Source of the DNA: Theocolax elegans
Lineage: Eukaryota; Arthropoda; Insecta; Hymenoptera; Cerocephalidae
Length of the DNA stretch: 64,000 bases
Direction: 5' to 3'
Assembly: GCA_026168455.1 (NCBI GenBank)
Contig: CM047427.1
Coordinates: 10,755,505-10,819,504 of the forward strand
Under the pieces are notes generated by a model. The model was not told the DNA's origin, searched no databases, and worked only from the letters and a program-made list of their open reading frames with translations. Position numbers and translations under genes: made by a program. Numbering within the stretch: position 1 is the first letter of the stretch; each line of letters begins with the position of its first letter. This document shows positions 30,674 to 43,029 of this stretch, piece after piece.

Positions 30674-32463
30674 TTAACGTTCCACGTCATCCTTGAACTT
30701 GGCCGTAGTAGTCTCGAGGTTACTCATTAGATAAACGATCGGCTGCTGCGAACTCGCCTCGTCCTGGTAATTTTCGTGCACTTTTACTTGGCCGTCAGTG
30801 AAAGGCAGTTGACCGTAGTCACCGTCTTGGTCACGGCCGCCCGAGTCGTCGTTGATTTTCTCCGCGCTTCTGTGAGTCGCCACTTGCCGGTAAACCTGGC
30901 CATTGTCATGGACGTTACCGTTATTATTCGCGTGCAGTGGATAATCTTGAAAAATTCGTCAACCATTCGATTTTTCGTTTTTACGGATCGTTTCGTTAAT
31001 TCGTCGAATGTTCAATTAACCTTCTTTTTTTTACCGTTAATCACCATTTTACTTTTGAGTATGCAAAGTTTCTTAATTTATACGAGTTAACGATGTAGGT
31101 ATCTACATTATCGATGCTTGGTTTCCACTATTCAGTCGTTTTCTTTTTCTTTTTCGATTTCTCGTTTTCTATGTATTGTTTCGCACGATCAATTTGTTAT
31201 TGATCGTCATTAATATTCGAGAACTGTAAATTTATTTGTTACAACTCGATCGATAATGTAGATTGTTGCAATTTTATAAAAGTCATTAATGTATTTAGCA
31301 TTGCTGTACATTTGATTTGACGTAAATATTTATTTATTTAAGAAAGTATGTACGTTCAGCGGAAATAACGTGATAATTAAGTTAAAATGCAATGCTGATT
31401 TAATAATATATCATTATAATCAGTTATATTATTTCACAGCCACACAAAGTAAACGAAACCCATAAAAATGATTATTACTTAATATTATGATTAATTGTTA
31501 CCAATGCGTTATAAATAATTGATCTTACCTCTATAAGCACGTAAATCGCGACTATTATACACGTTCATTTTGGTCCTCATCGTATTGGCAGTATTGAATT
31601 TCCTTCTATTGTAACCATATTCCGTACCAATTTCATATTGCGTTCTCGACTCTGGAGCATCGTTAGTCCAGTAGCATTTGTATTTCCCAGGAGTGTCGTT
31701 AATTTTTTGATCGGTTGACCTCAAAAGATGACTATTGTCGTTTGCCCTCGTCTTTCTATCAAATGCCCAATCGTGAACATTGGATTCGGTAGCCGATACG
31801 TAACCATTAAAAACCTTAAGGACATCCGGAGATTTAGTAGTTTCGAAATTGGTGATCACCGGTTCGCGATCGACGACGTATTGATAACGAAAAGTTGGTT
31901 GAAGAACCGGTTGACTCGACCACTCGGCGATAGCGTCGAGTTCCGGATGCTTGGTCGTCTCGTCCTGCGCCCACAATCCGTGCTTCCCAAGGAAATTCCG
32001 TAGACCGAAGACCGTCGAGATGATGAGGTTCAAATTGGTCGACAGGAAGTTCATCAAACTCAAGAGGGCGATTTTTGTAAGGACGATCGGTAGGAGGGCC
32101 AGGAATTTCAATCCGACCGCTGCGAGAACTGGAACCAGCACTAGCTTGCCGAAAAGGAACGTTCCTGAGATTTGGACAAATTCGGAGGGGAATACATTTG
32201 ATATTGACAAATTTAATTTGTCTTTGTCTTATCATTTGTTTTTTTATTACGCAAAATAATTGTTGGCTCGCTGGACGATATTATTCATAATTGTATTAAC
32301 GACAGTTCGAACGATACTTACGTGGACCTACCGCGTAGCTGAGTTCGTCGGTGTACCTTGGTTGATTCTCATTCTCTTGCAAATGCGAGGACGACGTAGC
32401 CCAACCGCCACCCACGCAGAGTACCAGTACCGCGAACGAGCCTCGGCATAGCCTGGGTTTCAT
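30674..32463 (-). CDS. Divergent Osiris-like protein, three exons
   Basis: Minus-strand exons 32463-32322, 32164-31529 and 30945-30674, with GT-AG junctions and consistent phases, give 349 residues. Residues 1-22 (MKPRLCRGSFAVLVLCVGGGWA) are a signal peptide. About 49-92 form a hydrophobic block (FGKLVLVPVLAAVGLKFLAL, PIVLTKIALLSL) ending GLRNFL, very like the Osiris hydrophobic region. The paired-cysteine/DUF1676 N-terminal part normally between signal and hydrophobic block is missing: only about 26 residues separate them, and the mature protein has one cysteine (YKCYW). The roughly 250-residue tail is hydrophilic and Asn/Tyr/Arg/Thr-rich, with no recognised domain. The start is supported by the signal peptide and a TATA box about 50 nt upstream. 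It sits between two Osiris genes on the same strand. Either a highly derived Osiris paralogue or a gene that took over an Osiris-type membrane segment. The exon 3 acceptor (TTTTTCAAG) is the least certain junction. Confidence 0.8.
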
Positions 32464-32513
32464 ATTCACGCGTACATCACGTATGTGGCCCGCGAGCCGC
32501 CGCGATGCTGCTT

Positions 32514-32519
32514 CTTATA
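32514..32519 (-). promoter_or_regulatory. TATA box of the divergent Osiris-like gene
   Basis: The minus strand reads GGCAGGTATAAGAAGCAGC. About 31 nt downstream is position 32488, leaving a 5' UTR of about 25 nt before the ATG at 32463. The layout resembles the promoter of the neighbouring Osiris gene at 23.7 kb. Confidence 0.6.
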
Positions 32520-35376
32520 CCTGCCTAATTAATCTAACAGTCCGACAATTGCAACGACTCGCCGTGACAAATAGATTTAAACACCGGATACTCCTCAAAA
32601 TCACAGTGCGTTCCTAGTTTTCAGGAATTTCGTAAGGAAAATGATGTGTTATTATTTAGTTTTTTTTTCTATCGTTGATGAAAGTTAATAAAGGTTTAGG
32701 ATTAATAAACATTTGGGTGAGACAGTTGAAATAATTTTTTTTCCTTGTCAAGATGGTGTATTTATAGATCGGTACGGTTATTCACTATTTATTATTATTA
32801 TATTATGTTTTGAAACGTTCTTTTTCTTGCGGTTTTTTAGTTATGCGTACTAAAATTTAACGGGATAGATATACTGCTTAAATATTGAAATGAGTAACAA
32901 TTATGAAATTAAGTTAAAATAAAATTTTCATAAAAGATTAGTCCGAATTTTGTACGTAAGTTGTAAATGTACAAATTTGGATAAAAACTCCTAAAAATAA
33001 TTTTTAATAATTTATAATAATATATTTTAATAATATATTATTTATACAAGTTTATACATTTATACAACTTTACAAGTTGTAATGATATATTGTAATAAAT
33101 ATAATGTAAATTAACGTGGTATAATTTTAGTAGTTTTTGTTTTATTATTACAATGTGAGGTAGAACTATGACAAATAGAATGAAATTGAGCATTTGAATT
33201 CTGGTTCATCTGTCTGACTAAATGACTTTTTAAGAAGATATTGCCGATCAAAGGGATATTTGGATAGTTTACTAGAACAACTGAGATTCTGAACTTTCGA
33301 TGGAGATTTTTAACATGTACATATGTATTTGAATTTAAAATTTCAATCATGTCTTTATTTAATTTTATATCTAATAGTCACCTAGAAAAAGTGACTTTAT
33401 TGCCAAATAATTTAAAATTTATATTAACTTGCAAACTCTACTCTGCGAGATTCGTCTACATCATTAAAACATTAGGTACAACTTTTTTTTATATTTTTAG
33501 TCTCATGATTCAGTTACGTTTTTTGGAGTTTTAAAAGTAGATACCTGTAATTTAAATATTTCTACTGCTTAACTATTTAATTACATAAATACAGTTTGGT
33601 AAGTTTGGTAAAATCAAAATATCATTACCCTTCTTATGACTAGTATATATCACTAGCTTACATTTGAATAAAAAATATTAATCAATTAAAAATATAGCTT
33701 TGGAAGGAAATTTATCTCTTAATTTTTATCAACTCCTAGAATCATAGATTTCAAATCAAGCGAATTTTATATTCAGTGATATATAATAATCAAATAGAAA
33801 AAAGCAATGTCTTAGTTTTCCATAATTTACCATCTATAATAGTATTTCCTTTTTATTTAACCTGTTAATTCGCTTGATCGATAATAATTGAGAATGGCAT
33901 TCCCTTAAAGAGGTGCATGCTCAGTGAGTTATCGACCGAGTAAACAAAGATAACTATTTCTTTTATTTAAAAAAAATTTCTGCAACGAAAAATTACGGAA
34001 AACCGTAAATTTTCGATATAAAAATTTTTTAGAGTGTCTTTTTCGTATTGGCCTGGAGTATTGTATAGAATGACTTAAAAATACGCATAGCGAATTAGCT
34101 GAATATAAGGCTAGTCGCGTATCCCATACTTGCGACGGGAGCGCGAGCGCGCCCCTTGATTATTTAATTATTTAGTATATACTTCTGTAGTTGGGTTTTC
34201 TATAAAATCGCATATTTTTTCAAATAAATGTAATTGTTATCTTTTTTTTTTGCTCTGTCAGTAAACTGGGTGTGCTTAACTTTCAATTTATTTATATACG
34301 TATTGTTCATATACTATCATGTTTTTTAATTTAAATTTAAATTTAAATTTATTTGTTGATTTTGTTACCAGGATGCGTTGATTTATCTACAATTTACTAT
34401 ATTATTTAGCTAACATAATTTTCTCGTTTCTATTCTTAGTCGTAAAAATTGACTTTGATATTCCCTTAAAGAGAGGTGTCCGTCTTCGTACTTATATCAG
34501 TTTTTATAAAAACGACAAACTAATTGATATCTGCTTTGGACATATCGATAAATAATATCGATAGCTAGGGTGCTCTGCTACTTATTTAAATAATAATTAT
34601 AATAATATATAAAGTAATTTAATAATTTCTAAGCAACAGTAATTTTGAGGTTAGATTTAAGTAAGTAAACAATTCTTGGCAATTGAAAGTTTTTGGAAAA
34701 AATATTTACTTGATCGACTCATTCATAAACGGAAAATGTTCATTGAATCGAGCTCTACATGATGCTCTGCTATTCGTTTTTTACCTCAATCAATTTTACA
34801 ATAGTTACAAATAAAGCCAAATATCTGATTTTTACTATAGCCTCGTTAAGAGGATATTAAAACCAAACCAAAATTTAAAATGCCCAAATGCATAATCATT
34901 TAAAAATAAAAATACGTTTTTGTAGTGTTGTTAGGACGAATAAAACACTGACTGACGATATTATATAATGTAACCTATTCCTTTGTGAAATTAAAATTAA
35001 TCGATGTCTACTTATCGATTATACTATTTATTTTGAAATGTAGATGGTGCATTTTAAAAATATTTTAAATAAAACTGACTAATTATGAATTAAAATTTAA
35101 TTTAAATATATTTTGAAACGCAGAGCAGAGTTTTCTTTATTTTACCGTAATTTGATAAATCTTTTTAAAGTTGGCTCGTCTTTTCCGTTGTATCTTGTAA
35201 CTTACTTTTGGACCTTTAAAAAAACAAGAAAAATTGTTATGAAACGAAGACTTTAATCGAGAAAAACCAGAGTTCACTACCTTTTCAGTAAAATCTGAGC
35301 TTTATCACAATGTACTGAAGTGACGATTTGACATAAAAAAATTTTGATAATAAAAACGACTTTCTTATTATACCTA
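32520..35376. other. AT-rich intergenic DNA, no gene seen
   Basis: No coding region was recognised. A small hairpin (CGAAAAATTACGG / CCGTAAATTTTCG, loop AAAA) lies at 33986-34015. A TTCCCTTAAAGAG motif occurs at about 33899 and 34461. A TTTAAA short tandem repeat lies near 34328-34352. Confidence 0.5.
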
Positions 35377-35559
35377 CACTGAAAAAAAAATTTATTTGAA
35401 TTAACCAAATCATTTTGTTGAACAATAAACAACTAAATATTTATTTAATACAAATAAAATTTAATTGAATGAAATAAATATTTAGTTAAAATGACATTTT
35501 TGATTTATGTGAATATGTATTTAGTTGATTCAAGTATAATTTAATTTTTTTTTTCAGTG
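35377..35559. mobile_element. 183-bp MITE with TA target-site duplication
   Basis: The ends are inverted: the left starts CACTGAAAAAAAAATTTATT and the right ends TTTTTTTTTTCAGTG. The element is flanked directly by TA on both sides (35375-35376 and 35560-35561). The interior is AT-rich and non-coding. TA duplication plus short A-rich inverted ends fits a Tc1/mariner-type non-autonomous element. Confidence 0.8.
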
Positions 35560-38500
35560 TATAAAAAACTCAAAATTCATATCGCTTTCTTCGTATTTCA
35601 AATTAAGGTTCAATACCCGACAATGTAAACATTGCGCAATTCGACACATCATTTATCAATTTAAAACCAAAAATAATCGCAACGATTATAACGCAATCGT
35701 AAAAAAAGTCAATTATGCAACGAACGTAACATCGTCATGAAAACAGCTGTACGGAATTTAAATAAAAAGATAAGTATAAAATGCATCTAGATCAACAAAT
35801 TTTTGTATAACGTGTAAAAAAACCATTGATGAGAACGTCAGCCTTGTAATAACATCAATGATCGTAATACCTATAGAGTTTCACGGTTAAAACCGCGTGG
35901 CCGCTCCTCTTTTTTAATACGCTACTCAGACGTCATTTATCCTCTCTTTCACCTGGAAATGCGCGTACAATTCCAGATATTTACTAATCCATTTATTCAT
36001 TATTTATTTACTTATTATCGGCTAAACTTATTTTTATTACAACTGTCTCCGCGTCGTTTATGTTTTCTTATTAACGAGAATTTTTTAATAGAGTGTGCCA
36101 TAAAATTATGATTAATAGGATATATTATAGCGTCCTTTCACGAGGCACTAAATTACGAGTTAGTAAGTGGTATTTAAATGATTACGCGAAACTATCACGC
36201 CGCGCTTAAACACATTTACCGTTAAAGTCATCGATATAATCGAATTAAATAAAAAAAAAGTTGCGCTCCGTTCTAATTAAAAAAAATAGTTTTTTTAACA
36301 CCAGAAATACGCATTGACATCGACAAACTCGAAGAATATTTAATTCAATTCTATCCGATCTATTTTAATTGACGATATAGAAAGTCAAGTAAAAACGCAT
36401 ATTATTAAAATATATCACGAAATTTTATTTAATTAAGTGGATCACGAGAATCCAAATGGACAAATAGTGCAACTATACGACGACGACTAACCGTGTTTTA
36501 ATTAACGATCCTTATCTGAAATCAGAATCTTGGAAAATGACGGTCCGACAAGTGGAATGTTCGAGTGTACACACAAACACGCGTCTCTTAATTTTACAGT
36601 TATAAACAATATAAACAAGGTTTAATAGGTCAAAAGAATGTGAATTCCTCAAGGTAAACCGATCACACTTATTATTTAATATACGATATACATATATAAA
36701 ATTAAAAGAAAAAAAAATAACGTTTTAAGTATCAATCGCGCGTCGTTTCCCTATAACGCGTTTGAAAATTTCCATTTAACGGACTCATCTCTCTATCTCT
36801 CTATCTTTCTCTGTGTATCCGATCCTATTTCGTTATTCCAATTCCCTCTTTGCTTTTTTATTTCCAGCAATAAGTAGGAACGCGATCGTAATTATCCCAT
36901 CCAACCTCGATCAAGGCCGTCCGATTTTCTCAATGATACAGCGTGTGTAATATGTAAATCAAATCGATACCGATCTATATAGTGAAACCTACGACGATCT
37001 AGGCTATAGCGGTACTGTTATACGTATTTCAAACTTGATATATATATATATATGTACGTGTACCCGCCCTTTTTCTTCCTACAAATAGGACGGAAGAGAA
37101 AAAAAAAACGAAATTCGCGCAGACGAGCCAACGTGGAATTACTCCAGTTATCTACTTTCGCGCCCGGTTCATCATGATACTTACTCGCGCTGCGTTAACT
37201 CCAGTTTTGTAATCGAATTCACTATATATAACCAGTGGTGTATAGGGAGGATCGGGATCTTTGAATCCTGGGGTGGTTTTCTCACTCTCTCTCTTTTGTA
37301 ATGAAACGCATTGATCAACTCGTTATATTTTTTTTTGTCTTTTTCATTTCTTTTTGTAAAAAAAAACAATAAATATTTATTTTCACATTGGACAACAGTA
37401 ACACGTTATGATACAATCGTTCGCTCTCATCGGTGAGAGATATACATATATGTATATATATATATATATATATAAATAAGTTAAATTATAATACGGTATA
37501 AATAAGGAAGAAAAAGAAAATTAGAGAATCATAATAATGAACGGAAACAGAAAATGAAAATGATCCGCGCTAGAAGTAATAATTATTCGTGCGTGTATCT
37601 GTATGTATAGATATGTGTATGTGTGTGTATGTAGCAAATCAAAAAGGACAAAAAAATGAATCACTGCTCCCTGTGGAATAGGCAAAGAGTAGGTGAGAAG
37701 AAATAGAAGGAGGAAACAAGAGGATGTATCGAAAACAAGGGAAGAAAGTCGTAGAAAAATGAAAGGGACGAGAGGATGAAAGCCGGTCTATTAGAGTCCG
37801 TGGCAGTGTGTCAACGGTCTAAGAAATTGAAACAAGGATCTGTTGACTCGTCGACTTCCGGTCCAATGTCAATGTACACGCGCACACGTGTCTGTATGTC
37901 TCTCTGTGAGTATGTATGTGTGACCTTGATCGGACCAGTTTCTCTTCTCCTCTTTTTGTTGTTGTTGTTGTTGTTGTACTGCTGCTGTTGTTGTTACTCG
38001 CCTCCTCTCCGGTTCGTCTTAATTTCCTTCGTTTCTTGTATTTTTTTTGTTCTTCTCCTCTTCCCGGCGCGAAAGTGGGCCGATCGCGTGGCTTCCTTTA
38101 CGCACAGCTTCGCAGTCATGGGTCCGTAGTAGCGTAACCGTTAAGCGCATCGTCATACGTGCGTGTCCGAGTGTTTCCTTTTCTTTTTTTTTTACGTTTC
38201 GGAAAAAAAGAAGGATAAAGAGAATTCGGAAGGAATGCTCCAGCTAGGTCCGGATTGTCCAGTTTCGTTTCAGTTCGTTCGTACGTAACTTTAGACGACA
38301 TAGTCGAGTCTCGATAAATTAATCCGTCGTGGGTAATGAAATACAAAAACAAAAAAAAATAATAAAAAATAAAGGGTAATAATAAATAGCAACAACGTAG
38401 TTATGTACACGTATACTTATGTAAACACATATGGAGGGAATACGAAAGAATTGCGTTGACCTACATTCGCCGCGGGTGAAGTATGACCGAGTATATTTCA

Positions 38501-39243
38501 TTTTTGTTTTTTCTTTTTTTCGTTACTTTTTCGTTACCGCGCGCGAGATTGTAGGGCAATGGACAAGCATTAAGGTAATATAGGTACCACCACGTTCGTT
38601 AGTCAATAAATTAAAGGAGCTTCGTGCATTCTAATATGTCGAGTGCGTCGAGTCGTGTTTTACCTTACTGTTCGGTAAAGGAGTCAACGTTTTGCTTTTC
38701 GAAGTCAGTCGCGACAATTTGTGATGAATTTGTAATGATGATGATGATGATGAATTCGATAAATAGTGTAGGAAAGAGTTTTTTTTTGCTTTTTTTTTAG
38801 AATCTCACTTAAAGCTACTGAGAGAAGGGAGAGAAGTAGACTTTGAATTAAGCCTACGATAAGCGAGAGATGCGTTAATTATCCGAGAATGGGAATACGA
38901 GAAAGAGCAAATATAGTTTTAGAACTTTTTACCCTCGATTGAGAATATATTCGAAGGTTTCAATATTATGGATCGATCTGTGGGTGGAGTGTGTTTGGGT
39001 TCGCGGAAAGTAAAATGAAAGGTATGCTCAAAGTTTCCTTTTCGAGTGAAGAAAAAGGTGTTACTATGAGCAGAAAGTTGATGATGTACAAGATTACCAG
39101 AATGCGAGGGATCAAAATTCTAAAATATGTCGAAGCGTCTCCTCGCTATCCCGAATCTCCATATCTCTCGCTCCATCTCTCTCTCTTTCTCTCTCTCTCT
39201 CTGTCGCTCTCATCGATTCGTGAGAAGAGTCCCGTGGGTCATC
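35560..39243. other. Intergenic DNA with a GC-richer islet at 37.7-38.3 kb
   Basis: No convincing protein gene. About 37780-38300 is GC-richer, with a TTG-type trinucleotide run (about 37957-38000). It carries overlapping plus-strand frames (117, 73 and 66 codons) rich in Val/Leu/Cys that come from the repeat. A TA tract lies at about 37436-37475. The 39.1-39.24 kb side should contain the 3' UTR of the next minus-strand gene, including a short CT tract near 39170-39205. Confidence 0.5.
37957..38000. repeat. (TTG)n/(CTG)n microsatellite
   Basis: TTG units interrupted by CTGCTG, about 14 triplets. Confidence 0.8.
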
Positions 39244-41061
39244 TCACTGGGGTACATGAGCCGAATAAGCCATTTGTTGGGCAGCCTCGGCTTGATGTTC
39301 CTGGAAGTTCCTGGCCCAGCCACCGGAGTAATCACCGTGTCCGTGGCTCTCGATTGTGTGGCTGGCACTGTGGTGTGGGTGAGCCACGACCTCGTAGGTC
39401 ACGTGTTTCTGGTGGGAGAAGAGTTTCTTCAAACCGATGATACCCGCGAGCAACAACGCGATCTTGGACAAGAGCAACGCTTTGCCTACGAGGAGAGCCA
39501 ACCCCTTGAATGCCAGACCACCGATCAAACCGATTTTCAAGACTGCTGCGGCCAGGAGTGGACCCATGTTGTTGTTCTTCTTACCACGACCTACAAATTC
39601 AATATAATGATAATTTACGGTTTTGCGGTTTCTGACCGTCGATCGCATGTAACGCCACTTCATCCACTTTAGTGTATAGCTAACAGAAACTGACTTTACT
39701 TTTACGATGCTCCCGATCTAAATTCAAACGACGCGATACACCGGAAGGAGGGAAATAATATGATAATGCAATACTAAATATTTTTCATTTGGTGTAGAAT
39801 GGTAACGCGTTTGTTTACAACTGCCTCGTACAATTATTGCGGTATTTTAACAAGTATATGCAACCGGGATATGCAACTCGAAAGATTTAAAAGGCGTGTT
39901 GCCACAACGATGTTATCAGCTGTAATTTCGGCTTGTCCTGAATCTTTAAACTAACGGAACGTTACGCTAATTATTTACAAGCGCAATTTTAGAAAAAAAT
40001 AAAATAAAATTATCATTCAAGTTTTCCGCTTAGATCGAGGAGGAAGAAAAAATAATTTCCACTTTCATTGTCGTGATCAAGTTCAAGGTCATCACGGTTT
40101 TACGACCCTAGCTCCAAGAGAAAACAAACGATAAAGTTAACGATTGTGACAGATGAGTATCAAACGAAATGAAAAGTCGTTGCGTAAATGAGAATGATAT
40201 ACCTTTGAAACGATCGATACTCGAACGCGCATTTCCTCGTCATCGCCGTGTGAAGGAATTTCAAGAATTCCAAGGTAGGTTAAAAAAAAAAGGATAAGTG
40301 TACTTGGTGAATATATGGTCTCATTAATATAGCGATAAACCGTTACTTCTCCAAGTGTATGCGCGCAGACACACACACACACATACACATACGGATTATA
40401 GGCGTAACGCGAAACCAGTTTTCGAGGCGCGAATCTGGACCAACGATTTAATTTAACGCGGTCTCTCTGATAACCATCGTTTGATAATAATTTATTTAAA
40501 TGGGTGATTGAGGTGAAAAGATTCGTGACGATAATTACCATCCTGAACGGCGTTCTCTGATCGCTCAATGGACAATCCGAGGTTGAGGGATCCGTTCTCG
40601 TCCTCCTTGGCGGATACGACGACGTCGTCCTCGGGTAAGAACCTCCACTTGATGCTACGAGATTTGACGAAAGCGTAGACTTTGCTGGCGATCAAATCGA
40701 ACACCTCGGACTCGTCGTCCTGACCACCGCTACGACCGGACGATTGGAAGCTCACGACCTCCTCCGTTGCCTGGCTCGTCTTACGGATCTCAATGTCATC
40801 GGTGAGCTCGATCGATGCCTTTTTCAAGAGCTTGTTCATGTAAGTCACGAGCTTGAGCATCACGCAGCTGCTCAAGTCGTTCTGCGAGCATTTGACGTTG
40901 AGCTTGCGGAGAAGCTCCTCCTCGTACTTGGCGCGGTCGGTAAGCGTCGTCACGGTCTGCTGCTGCTCGACGACGGTGATCTTCTCACCCAACTTTTCGA
41001 CCGGGCTTGCCAAGGCAACGCCCACCAGACACGCTAAGGTAAGTGCGATTATGGCCTTCAT
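39244..41061 (-). CDS. Osiris family protein, complete, two coding exons
   Basis: Minus-strand exons 41061-40539 and 39590-39244, joined in phase by a GT-AG intron, give 289 residues. Residues 1-19 (MKAIIALTLACLVGVALAS) are a signal peptide. C58 and C66 (VKCSQNDLSSCVMLKLVTYM) are the paired cysteines, followed by a DUF1676-type amphipathic region and RFLPEDDVVV. The exon junction falls before RGKKNNNMGP, a basic motif that often precedes the hydrophobic block. About 186-232 are hydrophobic (GLAFKGLALLVGKALLLSKI, then ALLLAGIIGLKKLF). The tail has TYEVVAHPHHS and is histidine-rich, ending AYSAHVPQ, typical of several Osiris members. A second intron probably splits the 5' UTR. Position and tail would suit Osi9 or a close relative, not verified. 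The 181- and 95-codon plus-strand frames over these exons are shadows. Confidence 0.95.
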
Positions 41062-42635
41062 CTTATCTTCACGCTGGAAAAGAAAAATCTATATTCAACG
41101 TTTCTCGGATTACTTTGCATTATCGCGCTCGCAATGTTAAATTATTGGCTATCCACTAAGCTAATTATTACTCCGTTCTATAAACACGGTTTGTTCCTTT
41201 CCACGCTTCTGCTAACGGTCTCACTCGATTGAGTATATCGCCCTCTCTCCTCACCCTCTCCTTGATACGCGCACGTGTTACGCACTATAAATTTTCCCAT
41301 CGACCCAGAATATGTAAACTAATAAAATATCCATTTCCTTTTTTTTTTGAGATGCAGAATTTTGTACGTTACCGCGTAAGAAAAAAAGGAGACGCGTCGT
41401 TTTTTTTAAGTGCCTCAAAATCACTGTTATTACAAAAGCGAAGGAACAAAAAAAAAGGTTAATTTTTTACTTTAACGCCGGGTAACGGAATTTTAAAACT
41501 CGCGCGCTCTTTAAGAAAGAAGCGTGTACGTACGCACGCGTAATTACGAGACGTTCATCCGCGGAGGAACCGTTTAAATTTCGTTCACGAGAATGCAAAG
41601 GAGAAGAAAGAAAAATGATCCTTTTCGAGTAAATATGTACGAAACGTCTTTCTTTGCGTCTTCGAGTGCGTGACCAACGGGTTGTAACTAAACAACTGGC
41701 TACTGTAAGGTAAGCAAACAATTTTTGCGTATATGTATAATCGTATAAGTGAGACAAAAAGGCTGTAGCGAACCGTGTAATTTAACTTATTTTGTACACG
41801 TGTAATTGCAGGGAAACGATACTATTATTTGTACTTCTTATCCCACGTCTAATCGTTGACCTGACGATGTAATTACTCAATATTAATGTAATAACTTGAA
41901 ACGATAAATTATATATATAATAAATTTTATTGCCGACTTGTATAAAAGTTAGAAGAAAAAGGAGAAACAGGTATAATTGGTCAGTTTTCGCGGTATATTA
42001 CCCGTGCTTTAATTACACTGCTCTCTGACGTGGAAACTTTATAAGGTGTTACAATGGATTTTTAAGAAGAAGAAGAAGAAAAAATATATATGTAACAGCT
42101 ACTGTGCGTAATTTTTTAGGTTACCCAAATACATTTAAGTGTACGTATCATTATATACCGTAATTTTCGTTTTTTTTTCTTTGGTTTGAATTTTTAATTT
42201 AATTGGGTACCTCGTCAAAATATATCGTTACGCGTAATGCATCGTTCAAAAGTGACGAGTCAATATATTCATGAAAAAAAAGGAGTATACGTAATTGACA
42301 TAATGATTTTAATGCGCTTAATTGAATTGTTGCACGAAAATATTTAATTAGCAAGTACTGCGCAATGAATCGATAAAATATTTGAATAACACTATCACAA
42401 CCCCACATTTTCATCGATCTCAATTAAAAACTAATCAACACTTTACTCGATTGCAAGTACCAATAATATTAAATGTACAAGTGAAATTTGTAGACGCGTC
42501 ATCCCTCAAACCATGCGAATGTTAATAAAAAATGTAGAGACAGAGTTAAGTTAAATAATATATGCGTGCGTGTGAGTGTGAATGTGTGCGCGCGCGTGTG
42601 TGTGTGTGTGTACGTATGTATAGGTAAAAGCTCAC
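41062..42635 (-). other. Short 5' UTR piece and inferred 5' UTR intron of the 39-41 kb Osiris gene
   Basis: Twelve nucleotides upstream of the ATG is a strong minus-strand acceptor, TTTTCTTTTCCAG|CGTGAAG (exon resumes at 41073). A matching donor, AACCG|GTGAGCTTTT, lies at 42635, giving an intron of 1562 nt (42635-41074). No competing gene was seen inside. The open frames there (96, 77 and 74 codons) are AT- or repeat-driven. Confidence 0.5.
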
Positions 42636-42835
42636 CGGTTAACAACGTTTGAAAGAAACAAAAGTGTTGTCAAACTTCCTTCCTTCTTCTTTCTCTCTCT
42701 CTCTCTCTCTCTCGCTCGCTCTCTCGCTCTCTCTCTCTCTCTCCCTCTCAATCTCTCTCACTGTGCCTACGGCGCGCGCGGAGGAGGCCCTTTTTCCACG
42801 ATATGCGTGAGGCGATCGGAGTGAACGACGGTTCT
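42636..42835 (-). other. Inferred non-coding first exon of the 39-41 kb Osiris gene
   Basis: It runs from an initiator-like TCAGA (A at 42835), placed 31 nt after a TATA box, to the GTGAGC donor after 42636. It contains an imperfect CT/GA repeat (42690-42760) and no long open frame beyond a low-complexity Arg-Glu-Ser one. Confidence 0.45.
42690..42760. repeat. Imperfect (CT)n microsatellite
   Basis: CT dinucleotides broken by CGCTCGCT and CCC units. A TG run (about 42596-42611) lies just to the left. Confidence 0.85.
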
Positions 42836-42860
42836 GAGGCGCCTCTCTCGCCCCGGCCAC

Positions 42861-42868
42861 TTTATATA
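42861..42868 (-). promoter_or_regulatory. TATA box, likely promoter of the 39-41 kb Osiris gene
   Basis: The minus strand reads CTACGTATATAAAGTGGCCGG, inside a CpG-rich patch (42760-43020). The start of TATAAA is exactly 31 nt from the A of a TCAGA initiator. This is the best core promoter in the window. Confidence 0.65.
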
Positions 42869-43029
42869 CGTAGATCTCGCTCGGGAGATTAAAGAGCCAC
42901 GCGCTCGGTAAGCCGCCGCCTCCCGCTTAGGTAGGGGTCTCCGCACACATCGGAGAGTGGGAAAAAGAGGGCCCCTACTTGTGACGAGTATTGTTGTCTT
43001 GGGATCGCGTGGGATCTACCAGTGGTGGT

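Noticed and set aside
31834..32235. 133-codon minus-strand frame overlapping exon 2 of the divergent Osiris-like gene
   Set aside because: It is an alternate frame of the same exon; the other frame has the hydrophobic block and agrees with the splice phases.
33986..34015. Small hairpin CGAAAAATTACGG/CCGTAAATTTTCG
   Set aside because: Only 13-bp arms in AT-rich DNA; insufficient for a terminator, miRNA or transposon call.
33899..34481. TTCCCTTAAAGAG occurring twice about 560 bp apart
   Set aside because: Similarity does not extend beyond about 18 bp, so a duplicated element is not supported.
38110..38180. tRNA-like A-box (TAGCGTAACCGTTAAGCGC)
   Set aside because: No credible B box, no foldable acceptor or T stems; at most a decayed tRNA-derived fragment.
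39127..39672. 181-codon plus-strand frame
   Set aside because: Antisense shadow of the last Osiris exon at 39244-39590.
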